Shown: positions 15,269-24,439 of the stretch, one piece after another
How positions within the stretch are numbered: the first letter of the stretch is position 1
Layout: each line of letters begins with the position of its first letter
NCBI GenBank assembly: GCA_041394265.1
Contig: JAWKIO010000005.1
Coordinates: 1,984,001 to 2,048,000 of the forward strand
Direction of reading: 5' to 3'
Length of the DNA stretch: 64,000 nt
From: Acidimicrobiales bacterium
GTDB lineage: Bacteria; Actinomycetota; Acidimicrobiia; Acidimicrobiales; SZUA-35
Made by a program: the position numbers and the translations under genes
Notes under the pieces: generated by a model
What the model was told of the DNA's origin: nothing
The model's input: the letters and a program-made list of their open reading frames with translations, nothing else
Databases searched by the model: none

Positions 15269-16651
15269 CTACGGGCCGGTGAGCTCCACCGTGTCGTTCG
15301 CGATGGCCACGAGGTCGAAGCGGTACTGCTCCTCGAACTGTTCGAACGATGCCCGGTCATGCGCAACGTACGCATCCACCCCGGCGCCGGGATACAGCAC
15401 GGCCATCGCCCCTCGGATGTTGGAGTGATCGACGAACGGCGCGAGGTTGCCTCGGCTGACCGGCTCCGGCCCGATCACGATGGCGCCGGTGGGCGGCGCA
15501 GGAAAACGATCGTGGATCGTGGACAGGATCGCCACGCCCTCGTCACCCGCCCAATCCCAATCAGCTGCCTTGTCCCATCGCTGAACCCCGACGACGAGCA
15601 ACAGTGGAGCGAGCACGGCCATCGCCGTTTCGCGTCGGGCCTGCAGTGCACGCTCGAACAGAGCCCCGAGGATCACCGACGAGGCGATCGATGAGAGATA
15701 CAGCACGCGGTCGCCAGGCCCCTGTGTCGTATAGAAGTAGAACGTGAATGGCAGTGCGCCGAGAGCGACGACGGCGAGCGCCACGCCGACGATCGAGATG
15801 AAGAGCGGTTCGGTCGTGCCCGAGCGGTCCTGCCCGAGCGGGCGCCGGAGTTGCGGCAGGTCTCGGTAGGCGAGCACCGCAACGGAGGTGAGCACGACGA
15901 TGAGGAGTCCTGCGCCGACGGGTCGAGAGCCGACCAGACCCTCACCGAAATGGCCGGCGAGAACAGCTCGGAGCGAGACGGCGCCCTCGCTCGAGTGCGA
16001 AGAATGCCAATGGCTGACGATCCAGGCGGCAATCGCCAGCTGGCTCACGCCGGTCACGGCCACCAGACGGTAGCGAAGGCGGCGTTCGACGAACCAGGGG
16101 ATGGCAACGGTGAGAAAGGCGATGGCGGGCATCGAGGCTTCGTAGAAGACCGCAGCGAAGCCGAACATGGCAGCGGCCGCATGTTCACGTTGCAGCGACG
16201 TGCCACGACGGGCGATCAGATCGGCGCCGGTGATCGTCAGGAGGAGCGACAACGCGATCATCACCGTGCTCGGCCAGACTTCCAGCGACATGTGATTCGG
16301 GCTGATCACCCAAATGGCGACGGCGAGCGCAGCGACCCGCTCGGGGAGAAGCCGGCGCAGAAAGCGAAAGAGTACGAGCGTCGTTGCCAGGTGGATCACC
16401 GCGAGAAGGCCCACGGCGAGCAACGGATGGTTGCCGATCACCGCATAGGTGAAGCCGTAGGCCAACAAGATGCCGGGTCGACCAGCGGCAACATCTCTGC
16501 TGACCCCGAGGAGCGACGCCGGGTCGTCGGCCGCCCGGAGGTTGAACCAGTCGTCGAGCACGAAGTTCGGACCACGCCAAAGGTGCACGGACATGACGGC
16601 CACCGACAGGACGGCGAGCATCATCGTGACGGTTCGGACGCGCGACGGCAT
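15269..16651 (-). CDS. Polytopic membrane protein, GT-C glycosyltransferase-like
   Basis: From the ATG at 16651 the product is 460 residues with about ten transmembrane helices. The first loop carries an acidic motif after helix 1 (NFVLDDWFNLRAADDP), as in GT-C enzymes that use polyprenyl-phosphate sugars, and the C-terminal domain is soluble. A longer frame to 16825 adds 58 basic, non-protein-like residues. I see no family-specific motif, so the GT-C assignment is moderate at best. It could act in cell-wall or glycolipid decoration. Confidence 0.65.
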   Translation of the reverse strand: MPSRVRTVTMMLAVLSVAVMSVHLWRGPNFVLDDWFNLRAADDPASLLGVSRDVAAGRPGILLAYGFTYAVIGNHPLLAVGLLAVIHLATTLVLFRFLRRLLPERVAALAVAIWVISPNHMSLEVWPSTVMIALSLLLTITGADLIARRGTSLQREHAAAAMFGFAAVFYEASMPAIAFLTVAIPWFVERRLRYRLVAVTGVSQLAIAAWIVSHWHSSHSSEGAVSLRAVLAGHFGEGLVGSRPVGAGLLIVVLTSVAVLAYRDLPQLRRPLGQDRSGTTEPLFISIVGVALAVVALGALPFTFYFYTTQGPGDRVLYLSSIASSVILGALFERALQARRETAMAVLAPLLLVVGVQRWDKAADWDWAGDEGVAILSTIHDRFPAPPTGAIVIGPEPVSRGNLAPFVDHSNIRGAMAVLYPGAGVDAYVAHDRASFEQFEEQYRFDLVAIANDTVELTGP

Positions 16652-17005
16652 CTGAGTCCATCGGCAGGTCAGCGGCGATTCCTGAGGGTCGTGGGCCCGC
16701 GATGGAGCGACCGAGAGGTTGTTGTCACAGTGCCCGACGAGGTTGGTCTCTGCCGTCGCTTCTCCTTTCTCTAGCAACCGTGAGGGTTCGCGGCGCCGGG
16801 CCCTCCTTTCCGTCGGGGTCGACACCTGTGAAGGTCGGCCGTCATGGCCAGGCTCGGCAAACCAAGGGCCCGCTCACCGATGGTGGGCGGGCCCTCGGTG
16901 TCACCGGTTCGGTGCTGCAGCCGGTCGATTTGCCCGACTGATCGAGCGAGGCTCAGGGCGCGCTCACGGGCCGGCGGTCAACGTGTCCGGCACCGTCGCC
17001 CGTGG
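16652..17005. other. Intergenic stretch with a terminator hairpin
   Basis: No gene is evident in these 354 bases. They hold the end of the DUF4387 operon with its hairpin at 16866-16894 and, nearer 16652, the upstream region of the GT-C-like gene. Confidence 0.5.
16866..16894 (-). terminator. Predicted intrinsic terminator of the AtuA/DUF4387 operon
   Basis: Arms GGGCCCGC and GCGGGCCC enclose a second short stem CACC/GGTG. Read on the minus strand the hairpin is followed by TTGGTTTG, a weak T-rich tail. It lies about 110 bases past the DUF4387 stop codon. Confidence 0.5.
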
Positions 17006-17311
17006 TCAGACAGGCGAGGTGAGGAGTCGAACGTACTGCTGGCCGCCGTGCATGTCTCGCTCGACGGCACCACCCTGCGGTTGGGGTCGCGGATACGAGA
17101 TCTTGAGGACGCAGAGGTCAGGGAGCTCGAATCGTTTGACCAGGGCCGGATCGACGCCGTACACCGCGGCCACTGCCTCCGGTTGTAGTGACTCGGCTCG
17201 CACGCATCGCTCGTAGCGCTCGCGGTCGGCGCAGGTGATGTCGATCGTGATCCAGAACGGCCCGGCGTTCTTCGACCTCACGTAGTGCGCCACTTCCGCC
17301 AGGGTGTTCAC
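17006..17311 (-). CDS. DUF4387-family protein
   Basis: The 101-residue product starts at a GTG (17309-17311) overlapping the stop codon of the AtuA-like gene (GTGA). The sequence (VNTLAEVAHYVRSKNAGPFW, then CADRERYERC) matches my memory of DUF4387. That domain is found almost only next to DUF1446/AtuA proteins or fused to them, so it is probably an obligate partner subunit. Its biochemical role is unknown. Confidence 0.8.
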   Translation of the reverse strand: MNTLAEVAHYVRSKNAGPFWITIDITCADRERYERCVRAESLQPEAVAAVYGVDPALVKRFELPDLCVLKISYPRPQPQGGAVERDMHGGQQYVRLLTSPV

Positions 17312-18690
17312 GGCGTTGCTCCTGCCTCGATGATGACCGTCCACACCAGTTCGTCGGGGCCTTCGACCCTCACGACGTGGTTGAGTTGGAACTCGTAGAC
17401 CTGGCCTCGCTCGATCTCGGCGGGAGAGAACGCAAACGCGTAGCTCGGCAGCTCCTGTTCGGCGTGGAGCGGGAGGTGGAAGAAGTGCGGGTTGCACGTC
17501 TTGGCGATCTGGGTGGCGAGCTCCTGGGTTTCGGCGGTGGCGACGAACATGAGGCCGACTTCGCGCGGCGTCGCAGCCGATGCCACCGGCCGCCCGTCGA
17601 CGGCATTCCACCCGTAGGTACGCAGCGAGATGTCGTAGTCGCCGGCGTCGCTCGCCATCGTGGTCTCGACTCGTCGCACGAGGGCCTTCTGCATCCTGGC
17701 AACGAAACGGTCGATCTCGCCCAGCACACGTGGGTCTTGGATGCCGATCAGCATGATCGTCTGGAACGCCCCGCCGGAGGCGCCTTCGAGCTTCATCGTG
17801 TAGGGCTTCGGCTCGAAGCGGGAGCCCTCGACGCGAACAACACGATGGTCGACCTCGTGATAGCTGGCGCCGGCAACGTGCACTTCACCGCCGGGTTCGG
17901 TGAGGACGAATGGGTCGCTGTTCTCGTACAGCATGTGGGCCGACACGGTGCGGGCGGTGCAACGGGCGTCGTCGGCGAGCGGTTCGACCTCGAACGCATC
18001 CGGTCCAACGCGGATGAGCACACCGTCCGCACGGGACTTGTTGGTGCACAGCCCGCCACATTCCGCCGTCTTCGCCGCATGCCAGGCCGGACCGGCGCCG
18101 GCGCCGCGGGCCAAGGGGACGGCTGCCAGTACGGCCGGGTCGGAGGTGCGGCCGCCGAGCACGATGTCGGCACCGGCCTCGAGCGCAGCGATGTAAGGCT
18201 CGGGTCCCATCAGGGCGACGATGTGGTCGCAGCCCTCGAACAGCGATGGTTCGGTCGACGTGATCGGCGGCAGGGGTGCGATCTCGCCACGCCGCGTTCG
18301 TTCGGCCATCACTGCTGGGTCCTGCTCGGAGTACAGCATCGCGATCCGGGGCCGCAGGCCGTGCTCGCGGGCCACCTCGAGGGCGATGTCACGTGTCCAG
18401 TCGACCCCGGCGTCGGTGCCCGATGTCCCGCACGAGCCGATCAACAGCGGGATGCCGGCGGCCGCCTGCGCCCGCATCAGGATCTCGAGGTCGTGCTTCA
18501 CCGACGCCCGTGAGTACTTGGATGTGGCGGTGGCCAGGTAGGCAGGGCCGCTGTCGGTCGACCCGGCGTCGCAGGCGATCGCGTGAGCTCCGGCAGCGAT
18601 CCCGGCCTCGACGTCGCTCGCCCGCACGCCGGACCCGAGGGCGCCGATGGGCACCAGCACGTTGATGGTGTCGCTGAGCCGCTGCGTCAT
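17308..18690 (-). CDS. AtuA-like protein (DUF1446), acyclic terpene utilisation family
   Basis: The ATG at 18690 gives 460 residues. The first segment (INVLVPIGALGSGVRASDVE) and the later GSCGTSGTDAGVDWTRDIAL and GADIVLGGRTSDPAVLAAVP blocks fit the DUF1446 family. AtuA of Pseudomonas is required for growth on citronellol and geraniol, but its chemistry is undefined. Coupling to DUF4387 and the neighbouring acyl-CoA dehydrogenase-like and ligase genes suggest catabolism of a branched acyl compound; that part is inference. Confidence 0.8.
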   Translation of the reverse strand: MTQRLSDTINVLVPIGALGSGVRASDVEAGIAAGAHAIACDAGSTDSGPAYLATATSKYSRASVKHDLEILMRAQAAAGIPLLIGSCGTSGTDAGVDWTRDIALEVAREHGLRPRIAMLYSEQDPAVMAERTRRGEIAPLPPITSTEPSLFEGCDHIVALMGPEPYIAALEAGADIVLGGRTSDPAVLAAVPLARGAGAGPAWHAAKTAECGGLCTNKSRADGVLIRVGPDAFEVEPLADDARCTARTVSAHMLYENSDPFVLTEPGGEVHVAGASYHEVDHRVVRVEGSRFEPKPYTMKLEGASGGAFQTIMLIGIQDPRVLGEIDRFVARMQKALVRRVETTMASDAGDYDISLRTYGWNAVDGRPVASAATPREVGLMFVATAETQELATQIAKTCNPHFFHLPLHAEQELPSYAFAFSPAEIERGQVYEFQLNHVVRVEGPDELVWTVIIEAGATP

Positions 18691-18755
18691 GCCAGTGTCG
18701 TAGCACGCGGGTGGGGTCAGTGGCGACGCCGATGGGTGAACGAGACGAGCCGTTG

Positions 18756-19940
18756 TCAGCCCAGAGGGTCGAGGCCGAGCGCCACCCGTCCGGTGAAGCG
18801 TTCCTGTTGGGCGGTCGGCAGTGGGTGGAACAGTGAGCCGTGCACGTCTCGGAACATCCGCTCGATGGGTTCGGTGCGGGAGAAGGCCGCGCCGCCGCCG
18901 ATCTCGAGTGCCAGCCGAACCGTGTCGATGCACGCTTCAGCGGCGATCGACTTGCGGGTGAGCGAGGCGGCAGCGCTGTCGAGTGTGTTGTCGAAACGAA
19001 GGTCGTCGCTCGCTTCGATCATGGCCCGGACGGTGTCGCGAGCGGTCGTGAGGCGGTTGAGCATGCGCCCGACGAGGGGCGCGACGTCGGGCCGGTCCGA
19101 CTTGCGACTTGCCATCTCGATCGCGCGTCCGGCCGCCGACTCGGCAACGCCGACATAGCTCGACATGATCAGCGGCAGCGCGGCGCCGACCACGACACTC
19201 CAGATCGGGTGCCACACGCCGGCCGGTCGGATGAGTGCCACCGCCTCGTCGGGAACGAAGACCTCATCGAGCACGATCGTGTGCGAACCTGTCCCGCGCA
19301 TGCCCATCGCATCCCAGGTCTCCTCGATCGTGACGCCGTCGGCGGCGAAGGGGATCGAGCAGTGGATCACCTGCGGGCCATCGGGAGCGTCCTCCCATCG
19401 CACGCTCGCGACGACGACGTCTCCAGCCGGGCAGCCACTCGACGGCAGTTTGCGAGCGGTCACTCGGAAGCCGCCGTCGACCTTGGTTGCCGACCCGTTC
19501 GAGTCGATCCAGTCGGCTGCTCCAGTGGAGATCAGGACCAGTTGGTTGGCTGCGACCCTGTCCAGCACCGGCGCCGGCAGATCTCGGTGGTGTCGCCACA
19601 CCTGGGCAGCGACGAGGTGGGAATGCATCGAGTAGGCCAACGACGTCGACGGACACCCGTGCGCCAATTCAGCCACGACGGCGCACGCCTCGGCATGCGA
19701 CGCTCCGCCCCCGCCGAGGTCAGAGGGAACGAGAAGCGACATGAAGTCTCTCGATCGAAGCAGATCGAAGCCGTCCTGCACGAACGACCCCTCCCGATCG
19801 TGCCGTTCGGCATGGTCGGCCAACTGGGTGGCGACGGTCCGGGCGACCGAGATCCATCGCGCGTCGGCATCGGCACCGCTCCAGTGCGTCGCGGGTGTTG
19901 CGATCGGCGGTTGCGTCGTCGGCGGTTCGGTCATGGTCAT
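18756..19940 (-). CDS. Acyl-CoA dehydrogenase-like flavoprotein
   Basis: The ATG at 19940 gives 394 residues with the ACAD layout: N-terminal helices (ARTVATQLADHAERHDREGS), a middle beta domain (TGAADWIDSNGSATKVDGGF) and C-terminal helices ending EIGGGAAFSRTEPIERMFRD. Such proteins bind FAD and either dehydrogenate acyl-CoAs or, in the DszC/HpaB-like branch, hydroxylate substrates with reduced flavin. The C-terminal VHGSLFHPLP is compatible with the latter. It lies 65 bases from the AtuA start, probably the same operon, and is divergent from an HxlR regulator. Confidence 0.8.
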   Translation of the reverse strand: MTMTEPPTTQPPIATPATHWSGADADARWISVARTVATQLADHAERHDREGSFVQDGFDLLRSRDFMSLLVPSDLGGGGASHAEACAVVAELAHGCPSTSLAYSMHSHLVAAQVWRHHRDLPAPVLDRVAANQLVLISTGAADWIDSNGSATKVDGGFRVTARKLPSSGCPAGDVVVASVRWEDAPDGPQVIHCSIPFAADGVTIEETWDAMGMRGTGSHTIVLDEVFVPDEAVALIRPAGVWHPIWSVVVGAALPLIMSSYVGVAESAAGRAIEMASRKSDRPDVAPLVGRMLNRLTTARDTVRAMIEASDDLRFDNTLDSAAASLTRKSIAAEACIDTVRLALEIGGGAAFSRTEPIERMFRDVHGSLFHPLPTAQQERFTGRVALGLDPLG

Positions 19941-20083
19941 CGGTCTGTTCCCTCCGGTGTCGGCCGGGCTGATCGGCCATGAGACGACCGTAGAAAGGCA
20001 CGGCGTGTCGAACCAGTACAGGATCTGGACTCGTGGGCCGGGCGACGATCTACCCTCGGGTGGAGGCAACCAGGAGGGATGAC

Positions 20084-20764
20084 ATGAGCGGAGCGGGACA
20101 GCGAGCGGGCTACGGGCAGTACTGCCCCATCACCCGAGCGCTCGAAGTACTCGGCGAGCGCTGGTCGCTGTTGATCGTGCGCGACCTGCTGTGCGGGGCC
20201 ACACGCTTCAACGAGCTCGCTCGGGGCAATCCGCGCCTGTCACGGAGTCTGCTGTCGAATCGGCTCCGTCAGCTCGAACGAGCCGGCGTGATCGAACACG
20301 TCGGCGACGACTACCTCCTCACCGACGCCGGTCGCGACCTGCAAGACGTCGTCTTCGGGCTCGGCGGGTGGGGAGCCAGGTGGCAGTTCGACGAGCCACG
20401 AGAGAGCGAACTCGATCCCGAGCTGCTCATGTGGTGGGTGCACCGGCGCCTCGATTTCTCGCTGCTGCCCGATCGACGAGTCGTGATCGAGTTCCGGTTC
20501 CGGGGTGAACCACGCGGGTTCTGGATCATGAAGGACTCCCAGGGACCCTCGGTGTGTACGACCGACCCCGGTTTCGAGATCGATGCCACCATCGAGAGCG
20601 ATCTGTCCACGATGTACCAGGTCTGGCTGGGCAAGCTTCCTCTGAAGGGAGCGCTCAAGGACGGACGGGTGGTGATGCACGGCGCCCCGGCCATCGTGCG
20701 CCGCCTACCTGTCACACTCGAACTGAGCCCGATCGCCGAGGTGGTCGCCAACGCCAAACGCTGA
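20084..20764 (+). CDS. HxlR-type transcriptional regulator with C-terminal SCP2-like extension
   Basis: The ATG at 20084 follows AGGAGGG closely, giving 226 residues. Residues 10-95 form the HxlR winged helix (YCPITRALEVLGERWSLLIV, then SRSLLSNRLRQLERAGVIEH). The C-terminal 120 residues resemble the SCP2-like domain often fused to HxlR proteins in actinobacteria, which may bind a hydrophobic ligand. It is divergent from the flavoprotein/AtuA operon (143 bases apart) and probably controls it. Confidence 0.85.
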   Translation: MSGAGQRAGYGQYCPITRALEVLGERWSLLIVRDLLCGATRFNELARGNPRLSRSLLSNRLRQLERAGVIEHVGDDYLLTDAGRDLQDVVFGLGGWGARWQFDEPRESELDPELLMWWVHRRLDFSLLPDRRVVIEFRFRGEPRGFWIMKDSQGPSVCTTDPGFEIDATIESDLSTMYQVWLGKLPLKGALKDGRVVMHGAPAIVRRLPVTLELSPIAEVVANAKR

Positions 20765-20839
20765 CCGCTCGGCGTAGCTCGGGACGATTCCTCTGTCACC
20801 CTGTCGTCCACGGCACCCTGGCACCGGAGTGGTCAGTCA

Positions 20840-20879
20840 TCTCCGAAAAACTTCTGACCGAGGCGGTCCTTTTCGGAGA
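20840..20879. promoter_or_regulatory. Nested inverted repeat upstream of the YCII/ECF operon
   Basis: Outer arms TCTCCGAAAA (20840-20849) and TTTTCGGAGA (20870-20879) are perfect over 10 bases. Inside them GACCG and CGGTC form a second stem around AGG. The structure ends 71 bases before the YCII start and 75 bases after the HxlR stop. It could be an operator, a structured 5' leader, or a terminator for the HxlR gene, though no T-run follows. Confidence 0.5.
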
Positions 20880-20950
20880 GGTCGTTCGTGGAAGGGTTGC
20901 CGGACACGATCTGCCGGCAACGACGACACACTTCCACTGGAGGAAATGAC

Positions 20951-21304
20951 ATGGCTCAGTACTTGCTCTCGGTTTGGCACGATGAGGACTACGAGGTCGA
21001 CTTCTCGACCGATGACGCGCAGCGCATGGTGGCGCAGGTGGGGAAGTTCAACGAGGACTTGATCTCGTCGGGTGCCTTCGTATTCGCCGCTGGGCTGCAC
21101 CCCGCCAGCTCAGCCACGGTCATCCGGTTCAGCGACGGCGCGACCTCGATGACCGATGGCCCCTACGCCGAGTCGAAGGAACAGATGGGCGGCTTCTGGA
21201 TCATCGAGGCGGCTGACCTCGATGCTGCGCTGGACTGGGCGCAACGAGGGTCGATCGCTTGTGAGGGTCCGGTCGAGGTCCGACCGATGCAGGGTGAGGA
21301 GTGA
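20951..21304 (+). CDS. YCII/DGPF-family protein, sigma factor partner
   Basis: The ATG at 20951, after GGAGGAAATGAC, gives 117 residues of the YCII-related fold. The signature segment is TDGPYAESKEQMGGFWIIEA. Proteins of this DGPF group are encoded next to ECF42 sigma factors, and the next gene overlaps this one by 11 bases. The partner's molecular role is not settled; some relatives act in stress or antibiotic resistance. Transcription probably starts downstream of the nested repeat at 20840-20879. Confidence 0.85.
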   Translation: MAQYLLSVWHDEDYEVDFSTDDAQRMVAQVGKFNEDLISSGAFVFAAGLHPASSATVIRFSDGATSMTDGPYAESKEQMGGFWIIEAADLDAALDWAQRGSIACEGPVEVRPMQGEE

Positions 21305-22544
21305 CCTCGCCGCCGTCTTCCGGCGGGAGTCCGGGCGCTGCACGGCCACGCTGATCCGCATCCTCGGCGACATCGACCTCGCCGAGGATGCGGTGGCGGA
21401 GGCCTTCCTGATCGCCGCCGAGCAGTGGCCCACCCAGGGACTCCCGCCGAACCCCGGCGGTTGGATCACCACCACTGCCCGACGCAAGGCGATCGATCGG
21501 CTGCGGCGTGAAGCCACGCGCACCGATCGCTACGTCGCTGCGTACCGGACGGCCGAGACCGAACCCATGACCCACGATCCTGATGCCGCTGAGCTCGACG
21601 CTCTCGTCGATGCAGTGCCCGACGACCAGCTGCGGCTCCTCTTCCTCTGCTGCCACCCGGCGCTGCATCCCGATGCGCAGACCGCCCTCACACTCCGCCT
21701 GCTCGGTGGGCTCGAGGTGCCCGAGATCGCTCGAGCCTTTCTCACCACCGACGCGACGATGAACAAGCGCATCGGCCGGGCCAAGCGCAAGCTCCGTGAC
21801 AATCGAGCGCCGTACCGGATCCCTCGATCCGCCGAGCTCCCCGAGCGCCTCGGTGTGGTGCTCACGGCGATCTACCTCATCTTCAACGAAGGCCACACCG
21901 CCACGGCCGGTGACGACGTCAACCGGCCGGCGTTGACCGCTGAAGCCATCCGACTCGGGCGCATGGTGAGTGAGCTGATGCCCGACGAGCCCGAGGCCGT
22001 GGGTCTGCTGGCGCTCATGCTGCTAACTGATGCTCGTCGCCCGGCCCGCATCGGTGAGGGCGGCGAACTCATCCGGTTGTCGGACCAAGATCGGAGCCGT
22101 TGGGATCGATCGCTGATCAACGGGGGTCACGAACTGGTGCGCCAGTGCCTGCGCCGGAACCAGCCGGGCCCATTCCAGATCCAGGCGGCCATCGCGGCAG
22201 TTCACACCGACGCTGCCGCGGCTGCCGACACCGACTGGCACCAGATCGTCACGCTCTACGACCTGCTACTGCACCACCAACCGACCCCGATCGTGGCGCT
22301 CAATCGTGCGATCGCGCTCGCCGAACTCGAAGGGCCCGCGGCGGGTCTGTTCACCCTCGACGAGCTCGGCGAGTCGCTCGATCACTACGCCCCGTTCCAC
22401 GCCACGCTTGCCGACCTCCTCATGCGGGCCGGTCGATCCGCTGACGCCGTCGTGGCCTACGACCGAGCGATCGAGCTCACCAACAACTCGGCCGAGCAGT
22501 CGTTCCTCCGCCGCCAACGCGCATTCGCCACAGCCGCCCACTGA
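21294..22544 (+). CDS. ECF42-type RNA polymerase sigma factor with TPR-like C-terminus
   Basis: The GTG at 21294 lies inside the YCII gene and gives 416 residues. Sigma-70 region 2 is AEDAVAEAFLIAAEQWPTQG with the NPGGWITTTARRKAIDRLRR segment. Region 4 is LRLLGGLEVPEIARAFLTTD followed by MNKRIGRAKRKLR. The C-terminal 200 residues (GEGGELIRLSDQDRSRWD, ALNRAIALAELEGPAAGLF) are the helical TPR-like extension of ECF42. In this group the extension and the YCII partner replace a classical anti-sigma factor. Confidence 0.9.
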   Translation: MRSDLAAVFRRESGRCTATLIRILGDIDLAEDAVAEAFLIAAEQWPTQGLPPNPGGWITTTARRKAIDRLRREATRTDRYVAAYRTAETEPMTHDPDAAELDALVDAVPDDQLRLLFLCCHPALHPDAQTALTLRLLGGLEVPEIARAFLTTDATMNKRIGRAKRKLRDNRAPYRIPRSAELPERLGVVLTAIYLIFNEGHTATAGDDVNRPALTAEAIRLGRMVSELMPDEPEAVGLLALMLLTDARRPARIGEGGELIRLSDQDRSRWDRSLINGGHELVRQCLRRNQPGPFQIQAAIAAVHTDAAAAADTDWHQIVTLYDLLLHHQPTPIVALNRAIALAELEGPAAGLFTLDELGESLDHYAPFHATLADLLMRAGRSADAVVAYDRAIELTNNSAEQSFLRRQRAFATAAH

Positions 22545-22574
22545 CCCACCGCCTCACTGACTCGCTGCCCCATT

Positions 22575-22685
22575 CGTTCTGTGCGTCAAACACCTCGCGA
22601 TCCCCGATCCGTGCGTCAAACTTCCCGTTCCCGGGAACTGTGACGCACAGAACGGTGGTGGGCGGTGACTTTGGCGCACAGAACG
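22575..22685. repeat. Cluster of GTGCGTCAAA-type repeats in opposite orientations
   Basis: Four related copies lie in 110 bases: CGTTCTGTGCGTCAAA at 22575-22590, CCGTGCGTCAAA at 22609-22620, and the reverse orientation TGACGCACAGAACG at 22641-22654 and TTGGCGCACAGAACG at 22671-22685. Copies 1 and 3 form a perfect 14-bp inverted repeat. A separate 12-bp palindrome GTTCCCGGGAAC sits at 22627-22638. The cluster lies between the ECF42 stop and the acyl-CoA synthetase start, so it may be an operator array, a REP-like repeat or a terminator structure. Confidence 0.6.
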
Positions 22686-22813
22686 TGTCATTGGTGGCTG
22701 CTCGCGCCGTCTCGACTTGTTGGTGCCGCTCGATCCGAGACAGGGTGAGCCATGCACCGATGCCTCCGACCAGGGACGATCGCCACTCACGCTGAACAAC
22801 GGGCGGGCCGCCG

Positions 22814-24439
22814 ATGAGAGCCCATCTTGCCGACGTCTACGAGGCGATGGCCGATGTGGTCGGCGACCGCCCCGCGCTGATCCACGGTGACCTCGTGCGG
22901 TCGTGGTCCGAGTTCGACAATCGGGCGGCCCGGTTGGCGGCGGCGTTCATGGCAGCGGGCGCAACAGCGAATTCGAAGGTCGGGCTCTATCTGTTCAACG
23001 GGCCCGAGTACCTTGAGGCGCAGCTCGGAGCCATGAAGGTCCGAGGGGTGCCGGTCAACATCAACTACCGCTATCGCGACCAGGAACTCGCCTACCTCCT
23101 CGAGAACTCCGACGCCGAGGTGGTGGTCTTTCATTCGTCACTGGCCGACCGGGTGGCCCGTGTGGTGGCCGACCTTCCTCTCGTACGTCTCCTCGTGCAG
23201 GTGCCCGACGACGACACACCGCTCATCGACGGCGCTCATGACTACGAGCAGCTGATTGCGACCAACGAGCCGGCGGATCGGATCGAACGCCAGCCCGACG
23301 ACCTCCTGCTGCTCTACACCGGAGGAACCACCGGCATGCCGAAGGGCGTGATGTTCGAGCTGGGCCCGTGGGCGCAGTCGTTCACCGCCGGTGCGCTGAT
23401 GCAATTGGGGGTCGACCCGATGACGCCGCTCGATCAGGTTCCCGCCATCGTGGCCGATCTACCTGAAGCCGAACGCCTCGTGACCGTTCCGTGCGCTCCG
23501 CTGATGCACGGCACCGGGCTCACGCTTGGAGCGATGATCCCGCAGTGTGTCGGCGGCACGGTTGTCACCACGCAGAGCCGCTCGTTCGACCCGCATGAGT
23601 TGCTGTCACTCATCCAGCGGCATCGCGTGACGAACCTCGCCATCGTCGGCGACGTGTTCTCCAAGCCGATCATCGCCGCCATCGACGAAGCCGCCAATGA
23701 CGGTCGCCCCTACGACGTGTCGAGCCTTCGTCGCATCTACTCCTCCGGGGCGATGTGGTCGGCGGAGGTCAAGCAGTCGCTGATCGAGCGGATCCCGCAA
23801 GTCGCGCTGAACGACATCATGAACTCGAGCGAGGGAGCGATGGCCACCCAGGTCACGACCCGGGAGTCGTCAGCCGGCACCGCCCGGTTCGTCCTCAACC
23901 CGACGACAAAGGTCTTCACCGACGACGATCGCGAGGTCGTGCCGGGTTCGGGCGAAGTTGGCATGCTCGCCGCCGGCGGGAGTATCCCGGTCGGCTACTT
24001 CAAGGACGCCGAGAAGACCGGGCGCACGTTCCGCGAGATCGATGGCGTCCGCTACTCGTTCCCTGGCGACATGGCCCGCATCGAGGTCGACGGCACGATC
24101 GTCTTGCTCGGGCGAGGCAGCCAGGTCATCAACACGGGTGGCGAGAAGGTGTTCTGCGAAGAAGTCGAGGAGGCAGTGAAGCGTGTCCCCGGTGTCGTGG
24201 ACTGTCTCGTGGTGGGGGTCGACGACGAGCGGTTCGGCCAGGCGGTCACGGCGGTCGTCTCGACGGAGGCGGGTGCCGAGGTGACGGCCGATGCGGTCGT
24301 GGTGTCGGTGAAGGCCGAGCTGGCGGCCTACAAGGCACCGAAGCATGTGGTCTTCGTCGACGAGGTGCCCCGGGCGCCGAATGGCAAGGCCGACCCCGCG
24401 TCCGCCCGCCGCCTTGCGGTCGAGCGGTTGGCCGTGTGA
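22814..24439 (+). CDS. Acyl-CoA synthetase (AMP-binding enzyme, FadD-like)
   Basis: The 541-residue ligase has the adenylate-forming P-loop LLLYTGGTTGMPKG at residues 165-178, the A8 hinge region (GDMARIEVDGTIVLLGRGSQ), and the C-terminal catalytic lysine in PNGKADPASARR. It would activate a carboxylic acid with ATP and CoA. Substrate is not readable from the sequence; an unusually long insertion after the P-loop (WAQSFTAGALMQLGVDPMTP) is common in actinobacterial fatty or aromatic acid ligases. The nearby flavoprotein and AtuA genes suggest a shared catabolic role. Confidence 0.9.
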   Translation: MRAHLADVYEAMADVVGDRPALIHGDLVRSWSEFDNRAARLAAAFMAAGATANSKVGLYLFNGPEYLEAQLGAMKVRGVPVNINYRYRDQELAYLLENSDAEVVVFHSSLADRVARVVADLPLVRLLVQVPDDDTPLIDGAHDYEQLIATNEPADRIERQPDDLLLLYTGGTTGMPKGVMFELGPWAQSFTAGALMQLGVDPMTPLDQVPAIVADLPEAERLVTVPCAPLMHGTGLTLGAMIPQCVGGTVVTTQSRSFDPHELLSLIQRHRVTNLAIVGDVFSKPIIAAIDEAANDGRPYDVSSLRRIYSSGAMWSAEVKQSLIERIPQVALNDIMNSSEGAMATQVTTRESSAGTARFVLNPTTKVFTDDDREVVPGSGEVGMLAAGGSIPVGYFKDAEKTGRTFREIDGVRYSFPGDMARIEVDGTIVLLGRGSQVINTGGEKVFCEEVEEAVKRVPGVVDCLVVGVDDERFGQAVTAVVSTEAGAEVTADAVVVSVKAELAAYKAPKHVVFVDEVPRAPNGKADPASARRLAVERLAV

